Below are positions 1 to 11,726 of a stretch of DNA of 64,000 bases, piece after piece. The DNA is from Pomphorhynchus laevis (taxonomy: Eukaryota > Acanthocephala > Palaeacanthocephala > Echinorhynchida > Pomphorhynchidae), in contig WNNJ02000420.1 in assembly GCA_012934845.2 (NCBI GenBank), positions 18,318 through 82,317 on the forward strand, in the 5' to 3' direction. Both the position numbers and the translations under genes were made by a program. The notes beneath the pieces were generated by a model, which saw nothing but the letters and a program-made list of their open reading frames with translations, ran no database searches and was not told the DNA's origin. Numbering within the stretch: position 1 is the stretch's first letter; every line of letters begins with the position of its first letter.

Positions 1-1540
1 GCTTTAGAATTGTACCATAATCCCGTTACTATACTTTCTTTTGTTGTACGTTTATTTATATCCTCACAGCATTTGAACCTTTTGTCGTTATATTTTTGTG
101 TTGAGTGTGTTGAGCGTTCTAAATTCACGTGAAATTTCCTACGCATGACCATAGACTTTATTGTTCGTTTTGAACGAAAATACACACTGGGCTGTTTTAT
201 ATTCGATTGTATTTGTTCATTCACACTTTTTACAAGCTGGCCTACATCATTATGAAAGTATTTCAGTGCTAGACAGTAATCAATCGTTACAAATGTACAA
301 TTTCGATTAGTTTTACCTCGTTTTGTTTTCATGGTATTCTCAGCAAGAATGCGTTTTATAATGTTGGATACTAGGCGCCAATTATATTAAACGCGCATTT
401 AAAGAGCCCTATTCGCTTTATCTGTTAATCACGTCTACTACAAAATCGGATTATTCGATGTGCCTCGTTTATGATCATGTTAATTTTTGTCGACCTAGGG
501 TAACTGCTTTTTGCATGGAGGTACGTGGGAACGAAAGTCTCTTTCCGGTAGATTTCAGTCTCTGCCACTCCGTTATTACTCCTGTATATGTTCAGGTCCA
601 TAAAATGATATTATTTCCAGACTGAAGGTCAAACTGAAGTGATTGATCTTTGTTAAACTCATCACGTAGCTTTGCAATCTCAGAAAAGGGTAAGTCATGA
701 AAATATCATCGATATATCTTGAATACAATGTCGGAGTTGATGGTAAAGCCTGTGTTATATATTGCTCGTATATATGAATAGATATGATAGCATACGTTGG
801 CGTTAATGGTGTTCCCATCGCCGTACCACACAATTATTTGTACAACTTTTCATTGAATTCAAAAACATTATTTTGTAATACGACCCTGGTTCCTTCGATT
901 ACTAAGTTGATCTTTTGTACCTTCCATTTGTCTTCCTCCATCATCATGCGAAGTGTATTCATCCTTCTGTGTGATCAATTGAATTATATAAAGAGGCTAC
1001 GTCCATTATAACAAATGAATGATCTTTAGCGACGTTGTACTAAATAGTCTCGAACCGTTCCAAGTAGTCGTTAGTGCTGGTTATGTGATCAGGTATATTT
1101 TGTAACAAAGGCTTGATGAGTTGGTCGATATATTTACTTAGCTTCTCGGTTACCGTGTTTGTACAGCTGACGATTGGTCTACCAGGGAAATGCTGCTTTT
1201 TCTAATGGGTCTTTGGAACCATATAGAATCTGCCTAGTTTGGGATCTTTAACGATTAATTTGGATAGCATTTCAGGGTTAATAACTCTGAAACTCACAAA
1301 TTTCTCTACTAGATCTGTAGCATCGTTTGATGCTTGTTCTAAATCCACAATTGTTGCAGTTCTATACGTGGGTTGGTTGATTTGTCTCATTCCAAACCAT
1401 TGTCTCACCACCTTTGTCGCTTGGATTAATGACAATGTCGTTGATTTTCCTTAGCTCTTCGAGTGCTTTAAGCTGTCTTTTGCGTAAATTTATTGAACCA
1501 GTTTCTGATCATTTAATGGAGACATATTTATTAAAGAGTT
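1..1540 (-). mobile_element. Penelope-like element 1 (reverse transcriptase part), degraded
   Basis: Read on the minus strand this is the reverse transcriptase of a Penelope-like retroelement. From about 1435 down to 1200 it shows the upstream RT block with INPSDKGG-like and YMVPKTH motifs, followed by PGRPIVS near 1180. At 833-576 the core motifs GTAMGTPLTPTYA and YIDDIF appear; these are the usual Penelope signature (small-residue MG-P, then YVDD/YIDD). The frame is broken several times, so it is a dead copy. The upstream end meets a large inverted repeat at 1469-1605. The window starts inside the element, so its downstream end (GIY-YIG endonuclease expected) is not seen. Confidence 0.75.
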
Positions 1541-1605
1541 TAATTAAAAGTCTCGATTAAATGTTCAGAAACTGGTCCATTAAATTTATGCAAAAGACAG
1601 CTTTC
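1469..1605. repeat. Near-palindrome joining two Penelope-like elements
   Basis: The stretch 1469-1517 (starting aagctgtcttttgcgtaaat) reappears inverted at 1556-1605 (ending tgcaaaagacagctt). Arms are about 48 bp with few mismatches and a spacer of about 38 bp. Each arm leads straight into the N-terminal part of a Penelope-like reading frame, one on each strand. Confidence 0.8.
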
Positions 1606-1665
1606 GTGTCTCGGTTAAAAAACTTTCGTGTATCGGTTCAAAAACTTTCGTGTATCGGTTTAAAG
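1604..1665 (+). repeat. Short tandem repeat in Penelope-like 5' coding region
   Basis: About 2.6 copies of a 22 bp unit built around tttcgtgtatcggttcaaaa lie directly inside the right arm of the palindrome. They are read through by the 106 aa N-terminal frame. Confidence 0.65.
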
Positions 1666-3614
1666 AGACTACGACGATTGAACAAAGGATCAAGAAATAA
1701 TAACTTCGAAGATTTATCCAATATAGTGAACGTGAGCTGTTCTGCACTGACTAATGCGCAATCTAAATGTTTATCTTATGGCATGAACTTCATCCCTAGC
1801 AAATTCAAATACAATCGCTACAAAACGTGCAGTTCGCTTAAACGACAATTAGAGTGTTATATTGAGACAGTCACTAATTAAAGTGAAATAAAAATTGTGA
1901 CAAGAACTTTTAACCAAATGGTGTTAAAATCTATTATTGAACAACATCCAGTTTTGCACACACCTTCGAATCATAACAAGGAATATACAAGAGCTTGCGA
2001 CGAGCTTAGAAACAACGATGGCATCATCTGTCCCTCGGAAAAAGGTAGAAAAGTCGTAGTATGGGGAGTGAAGGATTATAACTTTGAGGCATCTAAACAA
2101 CTAGAATCATCAGCATACAAAACAGTAACAAAGACTCAATTCAAGCGCACTGCGCTATCTGTCCGAAAAACTATCGAATCTGCATTTAAAGACTCAGCGA
2201 TGCGTTCCAAACTAATTCAGAGTAATCCAATACTAAGCTTTATTTCTTGCCAAAGATTCACAAAGGCAATATATTACCACCCGGTCGTCCCATTATAAAT
2301 AAACGAGGCACTTATACAGAGAAAATCTCAATTTGGTTGCATACTGAATTGTATCCTTTATTACAATCATTTCCTTCAGTTGTTCAAACTAGTACGGACG
2401 AGTTCATCAATATTTTCGAAAGCTCAACAATAGCATGGAAAGATTGCAAATTATGACTGTTGATGTCTAATTTCAATTCACATCAATCGAGACTGAGAAC
2501 GGCATTGAAGCGATTAGGAATTTAACGATAAAAGCTGGTACGAGAAGAAAGCGCGTAAATCTGATATGCCGATTATTGTAATTAGTGCTACAGTCCAAAA
2601 TTTTTGCATTTAACAGCAAACTATACAAACAACTACGTGGTACCGTTATGGGTACCCTTGTCGGACCTACGTATGCGGGGTTATACATTATTTATGTTGA
2701 ACAATCATTTTTGACATCGATCAACATTCTACCAGTATGCTGGAAGAGATACGTTGATGACGTGTTAATCGCTTGGTGAGGGGATGACGAACCGTTGAAG
2801 GGACTAATGAGAGGACTTAATGATGTTTGCGAATTAAATTTCACACTTGATTGTCCATCCAACCAGCGAAACAGTTTTCTTGATTGTCAACTTTACAAAA
2901 ATGAAAAAGGTGAGCTCGAATCAACTATAAGTCACAAACTGGATGGTATAAAAAACATACATACACGCTAAAAGCTGTCACCCACCTCAACTAAAACGCC
3001 TAATGACTCGCAATGAGGCTCGACCCGCCCTCAAGATTTGCTCGAATCTCAAGATCTTCGAGCAAGAACTTTCTGTATTATATAGTCAAATGAAACAACG
3101 TGGATACTCACATCGTCAGATCCAAACAAAATTTGATCAAATACGGAAACTAGATAGAATGAGAATATTGAAGAATACTAGCGAGCAAATAAAATCGATG
3201 ATTGCAAAACTATCACATGTGTCCTTAAATTTCATCCTCTTCTATCCACAATACAGCAGCAAATTAACGCTGGTACTTCCCGATTAAAAAGAGAAGGCAT
3301 GTTAACGCCTCAAAATTCAATTATACGCTTATCCAACTAATCTAATCTGCATCAGATGCTTAAACATAAAAATAGAAATAAAAATAAGCAACTCGACAAA
3401 GGTTCACATGCGTGTGGAGATCGTAAGTGTAAAAATTGCCAAGATATGTGGGATTCAACGGACTTAAAGTCAGGTCAAACAAAATTATCATATAAAGTTC
3501 GTGGTCCTTTTAATTGCTAATCAAAATGCGTAGTTTACATGAACACATGTATGACATGCAGACAGCAATATATCGAACAGACATATACACAGTATAACGT
3601 ACGCGCGAACAATA

Positions 3615-3732
3615 CACAGCCGTTTTCGTTTCGCCCGCTTTTTGCCACAGGATCCGGTACGAAACAATCGATGATAAGCATGCCGGGGCTAAAAATATGT
3701 AGCAAAAAGCGAGCGAAACGAAAACGGCTGTG
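3615..3732. mobile_element. 118 bp inverted-repeat (MITE-like) insertion
   Basis: The left end begins CACAGCCGTTTTCGTTTCGC and the right end is its reverse complement. The arms are about 31 bp with one or two mismatches, leaving about 56 bp in the middle. ACAATA on the left and ACAATT on the right look like a 5-6 bp target duplication; removing the insert restores a continuous Penelope nuclease reading. The centre (around 3650-3690) resembles Penelope sequence at 3899-3938, so it may be captured neighbouring DNA. No transposase is present and I do not recognise the superfamily. Confidence 0.75.
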
Positions 3733-4130
3733 ACAATTGTGCCGTTAATAGTTAGGGTGTATGGAATTGGATATCATGAAGGAAGGATTCTGTAGTTGGT
3801 TTTCAATGCGAAAGTCACCTTGTGTGACCTAGCAACTATTCAATAAAAAAATAAACATCCATCAAAGGATAACCAGTCCCGATTTCAATCGATATTCATG
3901 ATCCCATACGAAACAATCAATGATAAGCATGTCATAGAGTATCTTGAACATTGAGTTTCTAGAGATCATGATGGAAGGTTTCATATGCTGTGTAAAATTT
4001 GATTATCATGGATTCGTAGCCTAGCACTAAAGAGCGCGAGCCAAGTACGCACAGCGACAGCTCGAATTTCAGATAAGTCAAATTTCGAAAGGAGAAGAGT
4101 TGTTAGTCAGCCTCCTGACTGACATAATAT
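3733..4130. other. Probable Penelope-like 3' region, noncoding
   Basis: No supported reading frame. Two diverged copies of a block can be seen: ggatatcatgaaggaaggat near 3768 and a similar stretch near 3965, plus the cgaaacaat-gatgataagcatg block at 3907-3933 that also sits inside the 118 bp insert. These may be terminal repeats of the Penelope-like element. Confidence 0.35.
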
Positions 4131-4280
4131 ATATAATATAATTTATATAATATAATTTAGATAAACTATATATTTTATAATATATAAAATATAATATATT
4201 ATTATGAACAGCTATTATCTCTTAAAAATCCAAATAATCCATTATTAAATATATATATACTTTTTATATATCGTTTATGG
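4131..4280. repeat. AT-rich low-complexity block
   Basis: Almost pure A and T with many TATAAT and ATATAA words. No gene or element signal is visible. Confidence 0.7.
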
Positions 4281-4576
4281 TAGATATTATATAGATCGAA
4301 CTAATTTAAATAAACATACATTTAAGACCATCGTTAATCGTATATTTTCTTTTACATCAATACACAAATTATCTGACGAAACGGACAAATCATTGCCAAT
4401 TGGAAGTACATAAGCGCTGGCGCTAAGAAATTTCAGATCATCAAAAGTAACGCTTATAAAACACTCTTCATTGTCAGTGTGATCATCTGCATGAGCGAGT
4501 AAAATCAGATCTTCAGTGTTTAAGCTATATAGGAAATTACAATATACGTTATTTGATTCCGGATAAAAAACATTAC

Positions 4577-4763
4577 CTGTTGAACTGATCATTAATAGGA
4601 CAGGTTCGGCATTCACACCTAGAAAGCATAAAAAGCGTTCATTTAAAAATAGTAATAGCTTACTTGAACAGTTCAATATCCTCATATAATAATGGATGTG
4701 AATACTGAAGGGCATTAGCAGCACTACTAGATGATGGTATTGTTGCAGCTATAGCTGTCTGAC
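4577..4763 (-). other. Possible host gene exons with a 45 bp intron
   Basis: On the minus strand a frame open for 33 codons (4763-4664, including AANALQYSHPLLYEDIELFK) is bounded upstream by a 3' splice site (tttgcag, ending at 4764) and downstream by a 5' splice site (GTAAGC at 4663-4658). The next acceptor, ctttctag, ends at 4619, giving a 45 bp intron. The following exon reads KCECRTCPINDQFN and runs into another GTAATG donor near 4576. Only one frame of the first exon is open, which favours coding. I do not recognise the protein, and the remaining exons were not found. Confidence 0.3.
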
Positions 4764-4820
4764 CTGCAAACACAATTACAGAATTTTTAAAGTTGCATAA
4801 AACAGTACAACACAAGTTTG

Positions 4821-5132
4821 CTATGCGAAATTTGCTTTAATCGGGACAAACACCCGCTTGTCTACTTGTCTTACTGCTTGTTCTATAAAGATCAGGATAT
4901 TTCGTTTTAGGTACTTCGCTTTTCCTGGAGAGATTTTTAGCAGGTAGCTAACGCTCTTACCCACACAACTTGAGGTCAAGATAATGCGTAAGCACATCCA
5001 CTGATTAAATTTCACCATCCACTGGTGAAATTTAACATTACTGATGAAGCTCAATAAACAAAACAGGTATAAGCTTATTATTAGACTTTGATTAATGATA
5101 TATAATATTTCTGTGTATTTTCCAATACACAT
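4821..5132 (-). other. Unassigned 103-codon ORF
   Basis: An open frame ending in a basic stretch (SYLLKISPGKAKYLKRN and onward). It contains the 10 bp palindrome AAATTTCACC/GGTGAAATTT at 5014-5040. No family is recognised and the first half looks like translated AT-rich DNA, so it may be chance or a decayed repeat. Confidence 0.15.
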
Positions 5133-5374
5133 GTGAATTTATATTTCCCAATACATTTATGTCTGGTTTCCCATCAATATCTCAATCAGCGTTAACTATA
5201 ATTTATAGTTTAATTTCTTTGTGCTTAACTTTGCCTTTAATTATCCAAATAATATACGAAATGAATATTGCTGCTTGACAATAAACGTGTACCATTAAAT
5301 TAGATTTAAAAATTATATCTTATACAATTTTTGATCAGGATCAATAAACATTAATTTATTTTTTATATTTCGTT

Positions 5375-5878
5375 GACTATTGCTAGCGTTTCTGTAACAA
5401 TATTTCGAATTCTCGATATTTTGAATTCATTATTTATTTTAATACGTTAAAATAAAAAAGAATAATGTAAATCATATATATTATATTAAAATATTTAATA
5501 TTTTATAATAGGTATCAAACATTAAAAATAAAAATCAAATTTAATTAAATAGAATTTTTCAATTATTTTAAAGGATAAATTATATCAATATGTCCTTCTG
5601 TTGCAGCCACAATCGTTCGATACTCTGATCCTGTTTAAGGTCTATTATCCTCATATTTTACTCTCCATAGTGGAGAAATCTAAAAAGCTCAATTATCTTG
5701 TTATCAGAATTCTAGTCACGTTTTTTAATCCCATTTTGTAGCCATCAATGGTTGGAACATAGGCGCCAGAAGAATTGCTTACCCAAAACTGTTTTTGAGG
5801 TTTAAGAAATTAATTTTATTGAAAGATCAAAAATTCGAAATATCAGGAATTCGAAATATCGAGAGGACTATTGCTAGC
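5375..5878. mobile_element. Possible pogo/Tigger-like MITE flanked by 13 bp direct repeats
   Basis: GACTATTGCTAGC occurs at 5375-5387 and again at 5866-5878. Just inside lie inverted sequences built from TCGATATTTCGAATT-type words (about 5398-5427 and 5831-5863), a word common in pogo/Tigger terminal repeats. The roughly 480 bp interior has no intact transposase; a short minus-strand reading with QDQSIERLW near 5615-5640 is the only hint of coding. The 13 bp flanking repeat is longer than the TA duplication that family makes, so the assignment is weak. Confidence 0.4.
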
Positions 5879-5899
5879 ATCATCATAAACAAAACTCGC

Positions 5900-5942
5900 A
5901 ATTTGTTCTGAAATTGCACGTTTTGAAATTTCAGAACAAATT
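5900..5942. repeat. Perfect 16 bp inverted repeat
   Basis: AATTTGTTCTGAAATT at 5900-5915 is exactly inverted at 5927-5942 with an 11 nt loop. The outer flanks CAAAAC and GTTTTG also pair. This is a foldback structure with no coding content. Confidence 0.8.
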
Positions 5943-7140
5943 ATACGGGTTTTGATCTGATATTGCTGCATACGTCAAACGAATATCAACGGATGAAATT
6001 TATTTTAAAAATAAATAGATAAAGCAACTTTCATTCACTAACTTTGATTTGATAAATCATTTTAGTGTCTAAAAAATCATTTAGATTGCATACAGATGTT
6101 ACACTATAAACTTTACATTCAATTTAAGTACAAACCATTTTTAATTAAACTAATCGATAATTCTATACAGTTACCTCCAGAAGTAGTATCGCTACTGTGC
6201 TTGTATAGAAGCTTGTTCATATATGTAATATACACGGCAATTAAATCGGATGATGTAATTTTACAGCACATTCAACTAAAACTCTACAAAGCATAATTAA
6301 GATTAATTTATAAATTTATATATTATTTAATTTATTAAATAATTAATTTAATTTATTTATTCATAAATAATTTATGAATTTATATTTTTCACGAAATACA
6401 AATATTTAACTTAATGTGAATTAAACAAGTCAGTGTATTTCTATTAATATTTTTGTTTACTGTTGTCCACTACATTTTGGAAAATACAAAAAATTCTGAC
6501 ACTTTAAAAAACTCTAAATTTCGATATATAGAAATGCAATTTAAGAGTGTTAATCAACACGTTACGTTTCACAGTATTCTGTCAACAACGGAAACGAAAC
6601 AGTATCCATTCATTTGTTTGACAGCCAGCATATGAGTAATCTCGGAAGATATTGACAACCGACATCATACAGGTATGTACTGATAGCATTTTATTTCAGT
6701 ATTTTCTATTCAATTTTATGTTTTCATTTATTATTTATCTGGATAAAGCATATGATCCTGGATGATGTATAATAACATCAATCAAATATGATCCTGGATA
6801 CATTTTACCCACCCGCAATAGGATTTTTTGGTGTCCAGTGATGCTTTGTTGTATTGCAGAATAGTAACGTTACTTCAAACTCAACATCTATCAATATCAT
6901 ATTCGACATGTTAAGTGACATATCTATTCTCAGCAGTCACTTTTCGTCTTGATCGTCCCATAGCCAATTCTAAAAATCGTGTATTGTTAACTTAATTCTT
7001 TTATCACACATTTGTTTTTCAGTATCGAAAAATATTATATAGAACTTATAATTATATCGATATGGAACTAAAAATCGATCTTATACTTATGTAGCAAGAA
7101 CTTACTATAAAACTTACTTTTAAAGCTTACTTATCTTATA
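5943..7140. other. AT-rich region, no supported gene
   Basis: Only short ORFs occur (for example 6096-6296 and 6453-6635). They show no recognisable motif and sit in strongly AT-rich DNA, including a low-complexity block at 6296-6400. I see no gene here. Confidence 0.6.
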
Positions 7141-7145
7141 ATTGC

Positions 7146-7345
7146 AGCCGCCGCTGCAAAAATCGACCAAAGAGCCGATGCAACTAACGAACGCCCAGCT
7201 GCTGCATTAAATGACCGAGCTTCCGGTGCTACTCACGACCGTCTCGTCGTCGCAGCTAACGACAACCCAGCCGCTGCAATAAACGACCGAGCTGCTGATG
7301 CAACTCACGATCGTCTAGCAACTGCAATCTGCGATAGCACAACCG
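7146..7345 (+). repeat. Imperfect 72 bp coding tandem repeat
   Basis: Two units starting near 7194 and 7266 encode PAAALNDRASGATHDRL and PAAAINDRAADATHDRL, with a partial unit before them. The period is 72 bp or 24 codons. This lies in the N-terminal part of the LINE at 7.1-10.15 kb. Confidence 0.65.
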
Positions 7346-10150
7346 CTGTACGTAGCCGCAAGCAAATACGTTCCCAGTACTTCTTATGTCGTCGGCGCAT
7401 CGTTTTGAACGTCACAGGACTAATCCGCAAACACGGCCTTATATTGGTTGCTCAGGCTCAGGACTACCGCTATCATTTGATTCCGACCAAGATATTGTTA
7501 GTGATCATTTCTACATGGTTGCAAAGCAGCATCATCTATTGATCTGAGCAATTAATGTGTACGAAGTTTCTGGCGGACCGTGTGCGTGCAGTAAGACGTA
7601 TTCCACGAGGGGCCAGGCCAGCTGTAGCTGCGAAGCTCTATGAGTTAATTAGTGTAGTTGTAGAGCTGCCGACGGATGAATCGGCGTGCTAGCCTCTACT
7701 TTGCTTCACAAAAACCGCGCTCCCGAGTGCCAAAGAAGATTCAGAACTCTCCGTCAATTGGATCTATTACAGGGCAGTTTCGCGACGCATGTGCCAGATA
7801 TCAGCTTCCAATTGAAGACCAGAAGAAGAATAAACAACTAAGCTGCGGTTATTATAATAAAACTTCCGGAGATCAACTACGTCGACAGGTATCAGAAAAA
7901 ATCAAGACGGTGACATTCGAGGAGCAGTTCGAATGGTATGCAGTGACGCTACACTGCTGCAAAAGGATGAACACACTACAACTACACTGAGGGCGAAGCG
8001 TCCTCCTCGACGTTTTACAACATATAGGCGATCTTTTAATCTGAACCTAAGTGTGAAATAGTTGTTACTGCCGGGTCCCTAACATCAACACTACAGTCCA
8101 TCCCTCCGTCTTCAGCAGCAAGCCCGGATGTCCTGAGTCCTATTCACCTACGAGACTTTCTGGGGGTATTCTGCGGGCGCGTCTGCGATTCATCTTTCCA
8201 AGGCATTGGCGAACTTGATTTCGTATATCCTGAGCGGGATGGTACCGGAACATGTTGCCAGAATTCTTTGTAGAGGCATACTACTCGTCTTCTCAAAAAA
8301 GACGGTTGCATTCTACCGATTGCAAAGGAATTTATCATTCGTCGCATAGCCGCAAAGCTCGCAAGCCAGCTCGCTACCGAGTTGCTTGTCGATCAACTTC
8401 TTCCGGTTCAGTTAGGCGTCGGTGAACGATGAGGTGTCGAGGCAGCGGTACATGCCTCTCGTACGTATCTGCGCGTCCTCACAACCCGGAACCAATCAAT
8501 GGTTAAACTGGATTTTTGTAATGGCTTCAATTGCGTAAGCAGAGACAGTCTTGCTTAATGTCGCGTGCCATGTTCCTCAGATCCTTCCATTCGTTAACCT
8601 ATGCTACATCCTCCCAAGTATTCTTATATTTTCTGCCTGGCAGTTAACGCTCTAGCACACAGTCTGTAATCTTGCATCAATATTCGGTACTTGGATGTCT
8701 GCATTCTGGGCGGTACGGCAGCCACCATCCTCTCAGTATCTGAAAAATTCAGGCAGCGGGGTTTGAAATCGGATTGGAGCTAAATTCCGAAATTGTGAGG
8801 TAATCACAGACAACCCAGATCTCAGCCTAGACATAATATGCCAACTAACTGGATGCCAGCAGTTTCACCAAAAGACGATACCCTACTGAGAGCTCCTCTA
8901 GGAGGTCAAGCTAATATTAATGAAGTTCTGTGTAAAGCCGTAAACGACCTTCATAACGTAGGAAAAAGAGTTATCGATTTAAGTACCCATGACGATTTCC
9001 TACTTCTTCGAAGCTCGCTCTGCCTTCCGAAAATAGCTTTCATCCTTCGTTGTCCCTCTGCTTTGGGAGCAAGGAACTACACTCATTCGACGCAGAAGTC
9101 CGCCGTCTACTAAGCATGGTGCTGAATGTGCCGCTTCCTGATGATGCGTGACAGCAGACTACTTTACCGATCAGACTCGGAGGTCTTGGTATCCGACAAG
9201 CACTAGAAGTCGCAATACCTGAGCTCGGCTCTTCCGTAGGCTTTACAAGAGAGCTAATCAAGAAACTGCTAGAAAACCACATGCCACTCCATCCACTCTT
9301 AACAGACCCAGACTTTAAAAAAGCTACAGGCAAATGGTACGCTGAATTTCATGCAACCATACCATTGGAGCCAACCCTTCAAAAATGACGAATGGGGGAC
9401 TATTATGATGCGTGTAATCAAAAGCTTGTCGACAAAGCAACTAGACCTGAATCTCGTGCTCGTCTCATTGCTATCGCTTCAAAATGATCTGAGGCTTTTC
9501 TCGAAGTATTACCGATAGCTTCTGTTGACAGCCGGTTTCATGACCAATTATTGTCCACCGCAGCTGCACTCAGGCTTGGCATTCAATATGCATAACCACA
9601 TCTATGTATATGCGGAGAAGCAGTCCGGAAAAAACAGCGCTCATGCGCTAGATTGCAACAAAACAAAAGGAAGAAACGTACGCCATTCAGCGGTCAAATA
9701 AATTGTGAGAATAGCCCTAGCGTCCGCAGGAATTCTATCCAGGCGGGAACCTGTCGGTTTGACTAGAGACAACGGCAGGCGGCCCGACGGGGCTTCGTTA
9801 CTGCCGTGGGAGGCAGGGGCGAGTGATTGTTTTGAACTTTACATGTCCAAAAACTCTCGCAGCCAGTCACATAGTGCCCAGTACACTCTGCAAATTCCGT
9901 TGCTGATCATGCTTAACTTGTGAAGCGTACCAAATCTAGAGGCTTATATGAGCGGCAGTACATGTTTGTTCCGATCGCCATTGAAACCCTGAGAAAAATT
10001 AGTTCGGTCGATCAGAGATAAACGGCAATGAGTTTTTCCCATGCAGAGAATTATCGTAGCGTAGCAACGAGGAAACGCGGCTTGTTTTGCGAAGTCGGCA
10101 AGAGAACCATCACTATATTTCTAATGAACTGTATTTATTTATTTTATTAT
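7146..10150 (+). mobile_element. LINE with C-terminal RPDG (nuclease-like) domain, decayed
   Basis: A plus-strand reading in several frames follows a familiar animal retroelement order. First comes a repetitive N-terminus rich in NDRAADATHDRL-type words (7146-7345), then RRIPRGARPAVAAKL near 7593-7640. The RT start follows: LLKKDGCILPIAKEFIIRR near 8287-8345, QLGVGER and VKLDF near 8410-8515. RT C-terminal material includes LLLRSSLCLPKIAFILRCP at 9000-9056 and LGGLGIRQA near 9176. The tail has a C-x-C knuckle (LCICGEAV, 9610), an EPVGLTRDNGRRPDG block (9739-9790) and VPIAIETL near 9968. The RPDG element would be the acidic centre of a PD-(D/E)XK-like nuclease. Many frameshifts and stops make it inactive. 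The clade is not settled. Confidence 0.6.
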
Positions 10151-10539
10151 AAAACTTAATACGATTATTAATAATCTTGAAATTACTTTTAAGGAAGTGA
10201 GACGAAGCTATGTAAATTAAATGTCATAGATATATTACATTCAATTGTGTATTGTTAGGATATGTACCTGGTTTTTGATTTACATTAGTGCAGAGATTAC
10301 TAAGAATGCGAAACATGAACAATTGATGATAACTTATTCAATAAAAAATAATATCAACTGAAAGAGATCTTCAGAATACGTTAGGAGAGATTTTCGAGAG
10401 GTTTATCGAAAACTGTCAAGTTATATAGCTAATTGCTACATTAAATCCGGTATTTGGGGATCTAAGGTGGGTAGTGAAGTAAACTCAAATAACGATTTAT
10501 GAGATATCTGGGACGCAGTTGATGTTAGGTATAAACAAA
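10151..10539. other. Intergenic, nothing recognised
   Basis: AT-rich DNA between the end of the RPDG-type LINE and the 3' tail of L2-D. No ORF or structured repeat stands out. Confidence 0.5.
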
Positions 10540-11726
10540 AGAAATTTATTTGGAGCGGCAAATGCGTGGCAACGGCGCGCTAACAAGCCCACTAAGAATG
10601 AAGAAAATGATCAAACTGATAAAAATAATCACGCAGACGAAATTTAAATAGTATGAACAAAGAAGTCAAGCGGAAGTACGAAGGGTGCTAATTCCAAGCA
10701 AGTGGACAACATGAAAGGAACGGAGTCGGTAATTTGCCGAATAATTTGGAGTATAAAGGAGAAGGGAATGATATGATCTTAAGGATAAAGAAATAGGACG
10801 AGATTCATCGAGATATGAAAGATGTAAGTATGAAGGAAAATTACTATGCAGTACAATATCAGTCTGGATAATCAAACGAAACTGGACACGGTGGGAAAAT
10901 ATGTTGAAATATGTGGTCAAAACGGCAGTGCAGGGCAGGCGAGGCAATAATCGATTCGGGAAAATAAAAGGGCGGGTAAAAGAGAAAGACAGGAGCGAAA
11001 ATCGATCAACCTACGACTACGGCGAATATCACGAAGTAGCATTAACGAGGATTGGACTATATCGGAAACAAATGGCTTAGGAGAACGATGGTTGTCAAAG
11101 TGGAAACCGAGGAATACGATATCATTAACTACAAGAAGAATGGTTGACTAGATATATACGGTAGGTGGGGTAATGTTGATGTGAGATTCAATTAACCACA
11201 TGATTTTGGAGATTGCAGAATTGAGTGATAGGCGAAGCGAAGAAAGGTGCTGGGAAACGGATAAGAAGTAAGCGGAGAAATTAGATGCAATATCATCAAT
11301 TTGAGAGGAGAGTAGATAAGAGTAAAGTAGAATGTCATCAGCATATTGTATAACATGAAAATTGTGTGCTTTGGTTATTGATGAGAGCAGAGAAGAAGGG
11401 ATAAAATAACGGAACCTAGTACTGGGTCTTGAGAAACACCGTGTGCGAGAGAAGACGGTTGGGAGACAGAAGCTGAATAAACACTGAAAGAACGGTCAGA
11501 TAGATAAGAGGAACACCGGCTACACTGGAGTTAGAGAATACATAGTCATGACAGAGCCGATAGCGAAGAATATAATGATCGACGATGTCGAATGAAGAGG
11601 AGAGCTCAAGTGAGATTATGACGCTACAAAATTTTTCTTTTTGTGATTGTAGAAGATCACCAAAGACTTCGTGACAAGCTAGTTCGGTGGAATGATTAGA
11701 ACGAAAAGCAGATTGAAACGGGGTAT
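10540..11726 (-). mobile_element. L2-D LINE, 3' half (old copy)
   Basis: The minus-strand 3' end of an L2-like LINE. The tail at about 10540-10600 matches the 3' module of the other L2 copies (ACGCATTTGCC, then AATAAATTTC). Coding remnants at 10947-10666 (SRPISLSLRSYHSLLLYTPN) match the ORF2 C-terminus, and 11300-11720 match the RT core with stops and frameshifts. It ends where the Gypsy element begins; the same element resumes at 22505. It is the most diverged and oldest layer of the stack. Confidence 0.8.

Larger units (their letters stand above)
1561..3800 (+). mobile_element. Penelope-like element 2 with GIY-YIG end, degraded
   Basis: Reads in Penelope order on the plus strand. An N-terminal region (1561-1881, 106 aa, containing a GMNFIPSKF block) is followed by the RT: CPSEKGRKVVV near 2030, LPKIHKG and PPGRPI near 2245-2295, GTVMGTLVGPTYAG near 2637 and RYVDDVLIAW near 2748-2779. 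It ends in a GIY-YIG-type nuclease, with CKNC near 3435 and VVYMNTC-x2-C-x2-QYIEQT near 3533-3582. It is cut into at least five frames, so it is inactive. Its motifs differ from those of the element at 1-1540, so these are two families rather than one duplicated copy. A 118 bp inverted-repeat insertion interrupts the nuclease part. Confidence 0.75.

Noticed and set aside
4287-4724. A 145-codon minus-strand ORF as a host gene
   Set aside because: It begins upstream of an apparent splice donor and reads through it. The only open frame of the preceding exon joins a different frame downstream, so most of this ORF is probably intron or chance.
6096-6635. Two small plus-strand ORFs as host exons
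   Set aside because: Low-complexity AT-rich context, no convincing splice pairs and no recognised motif.
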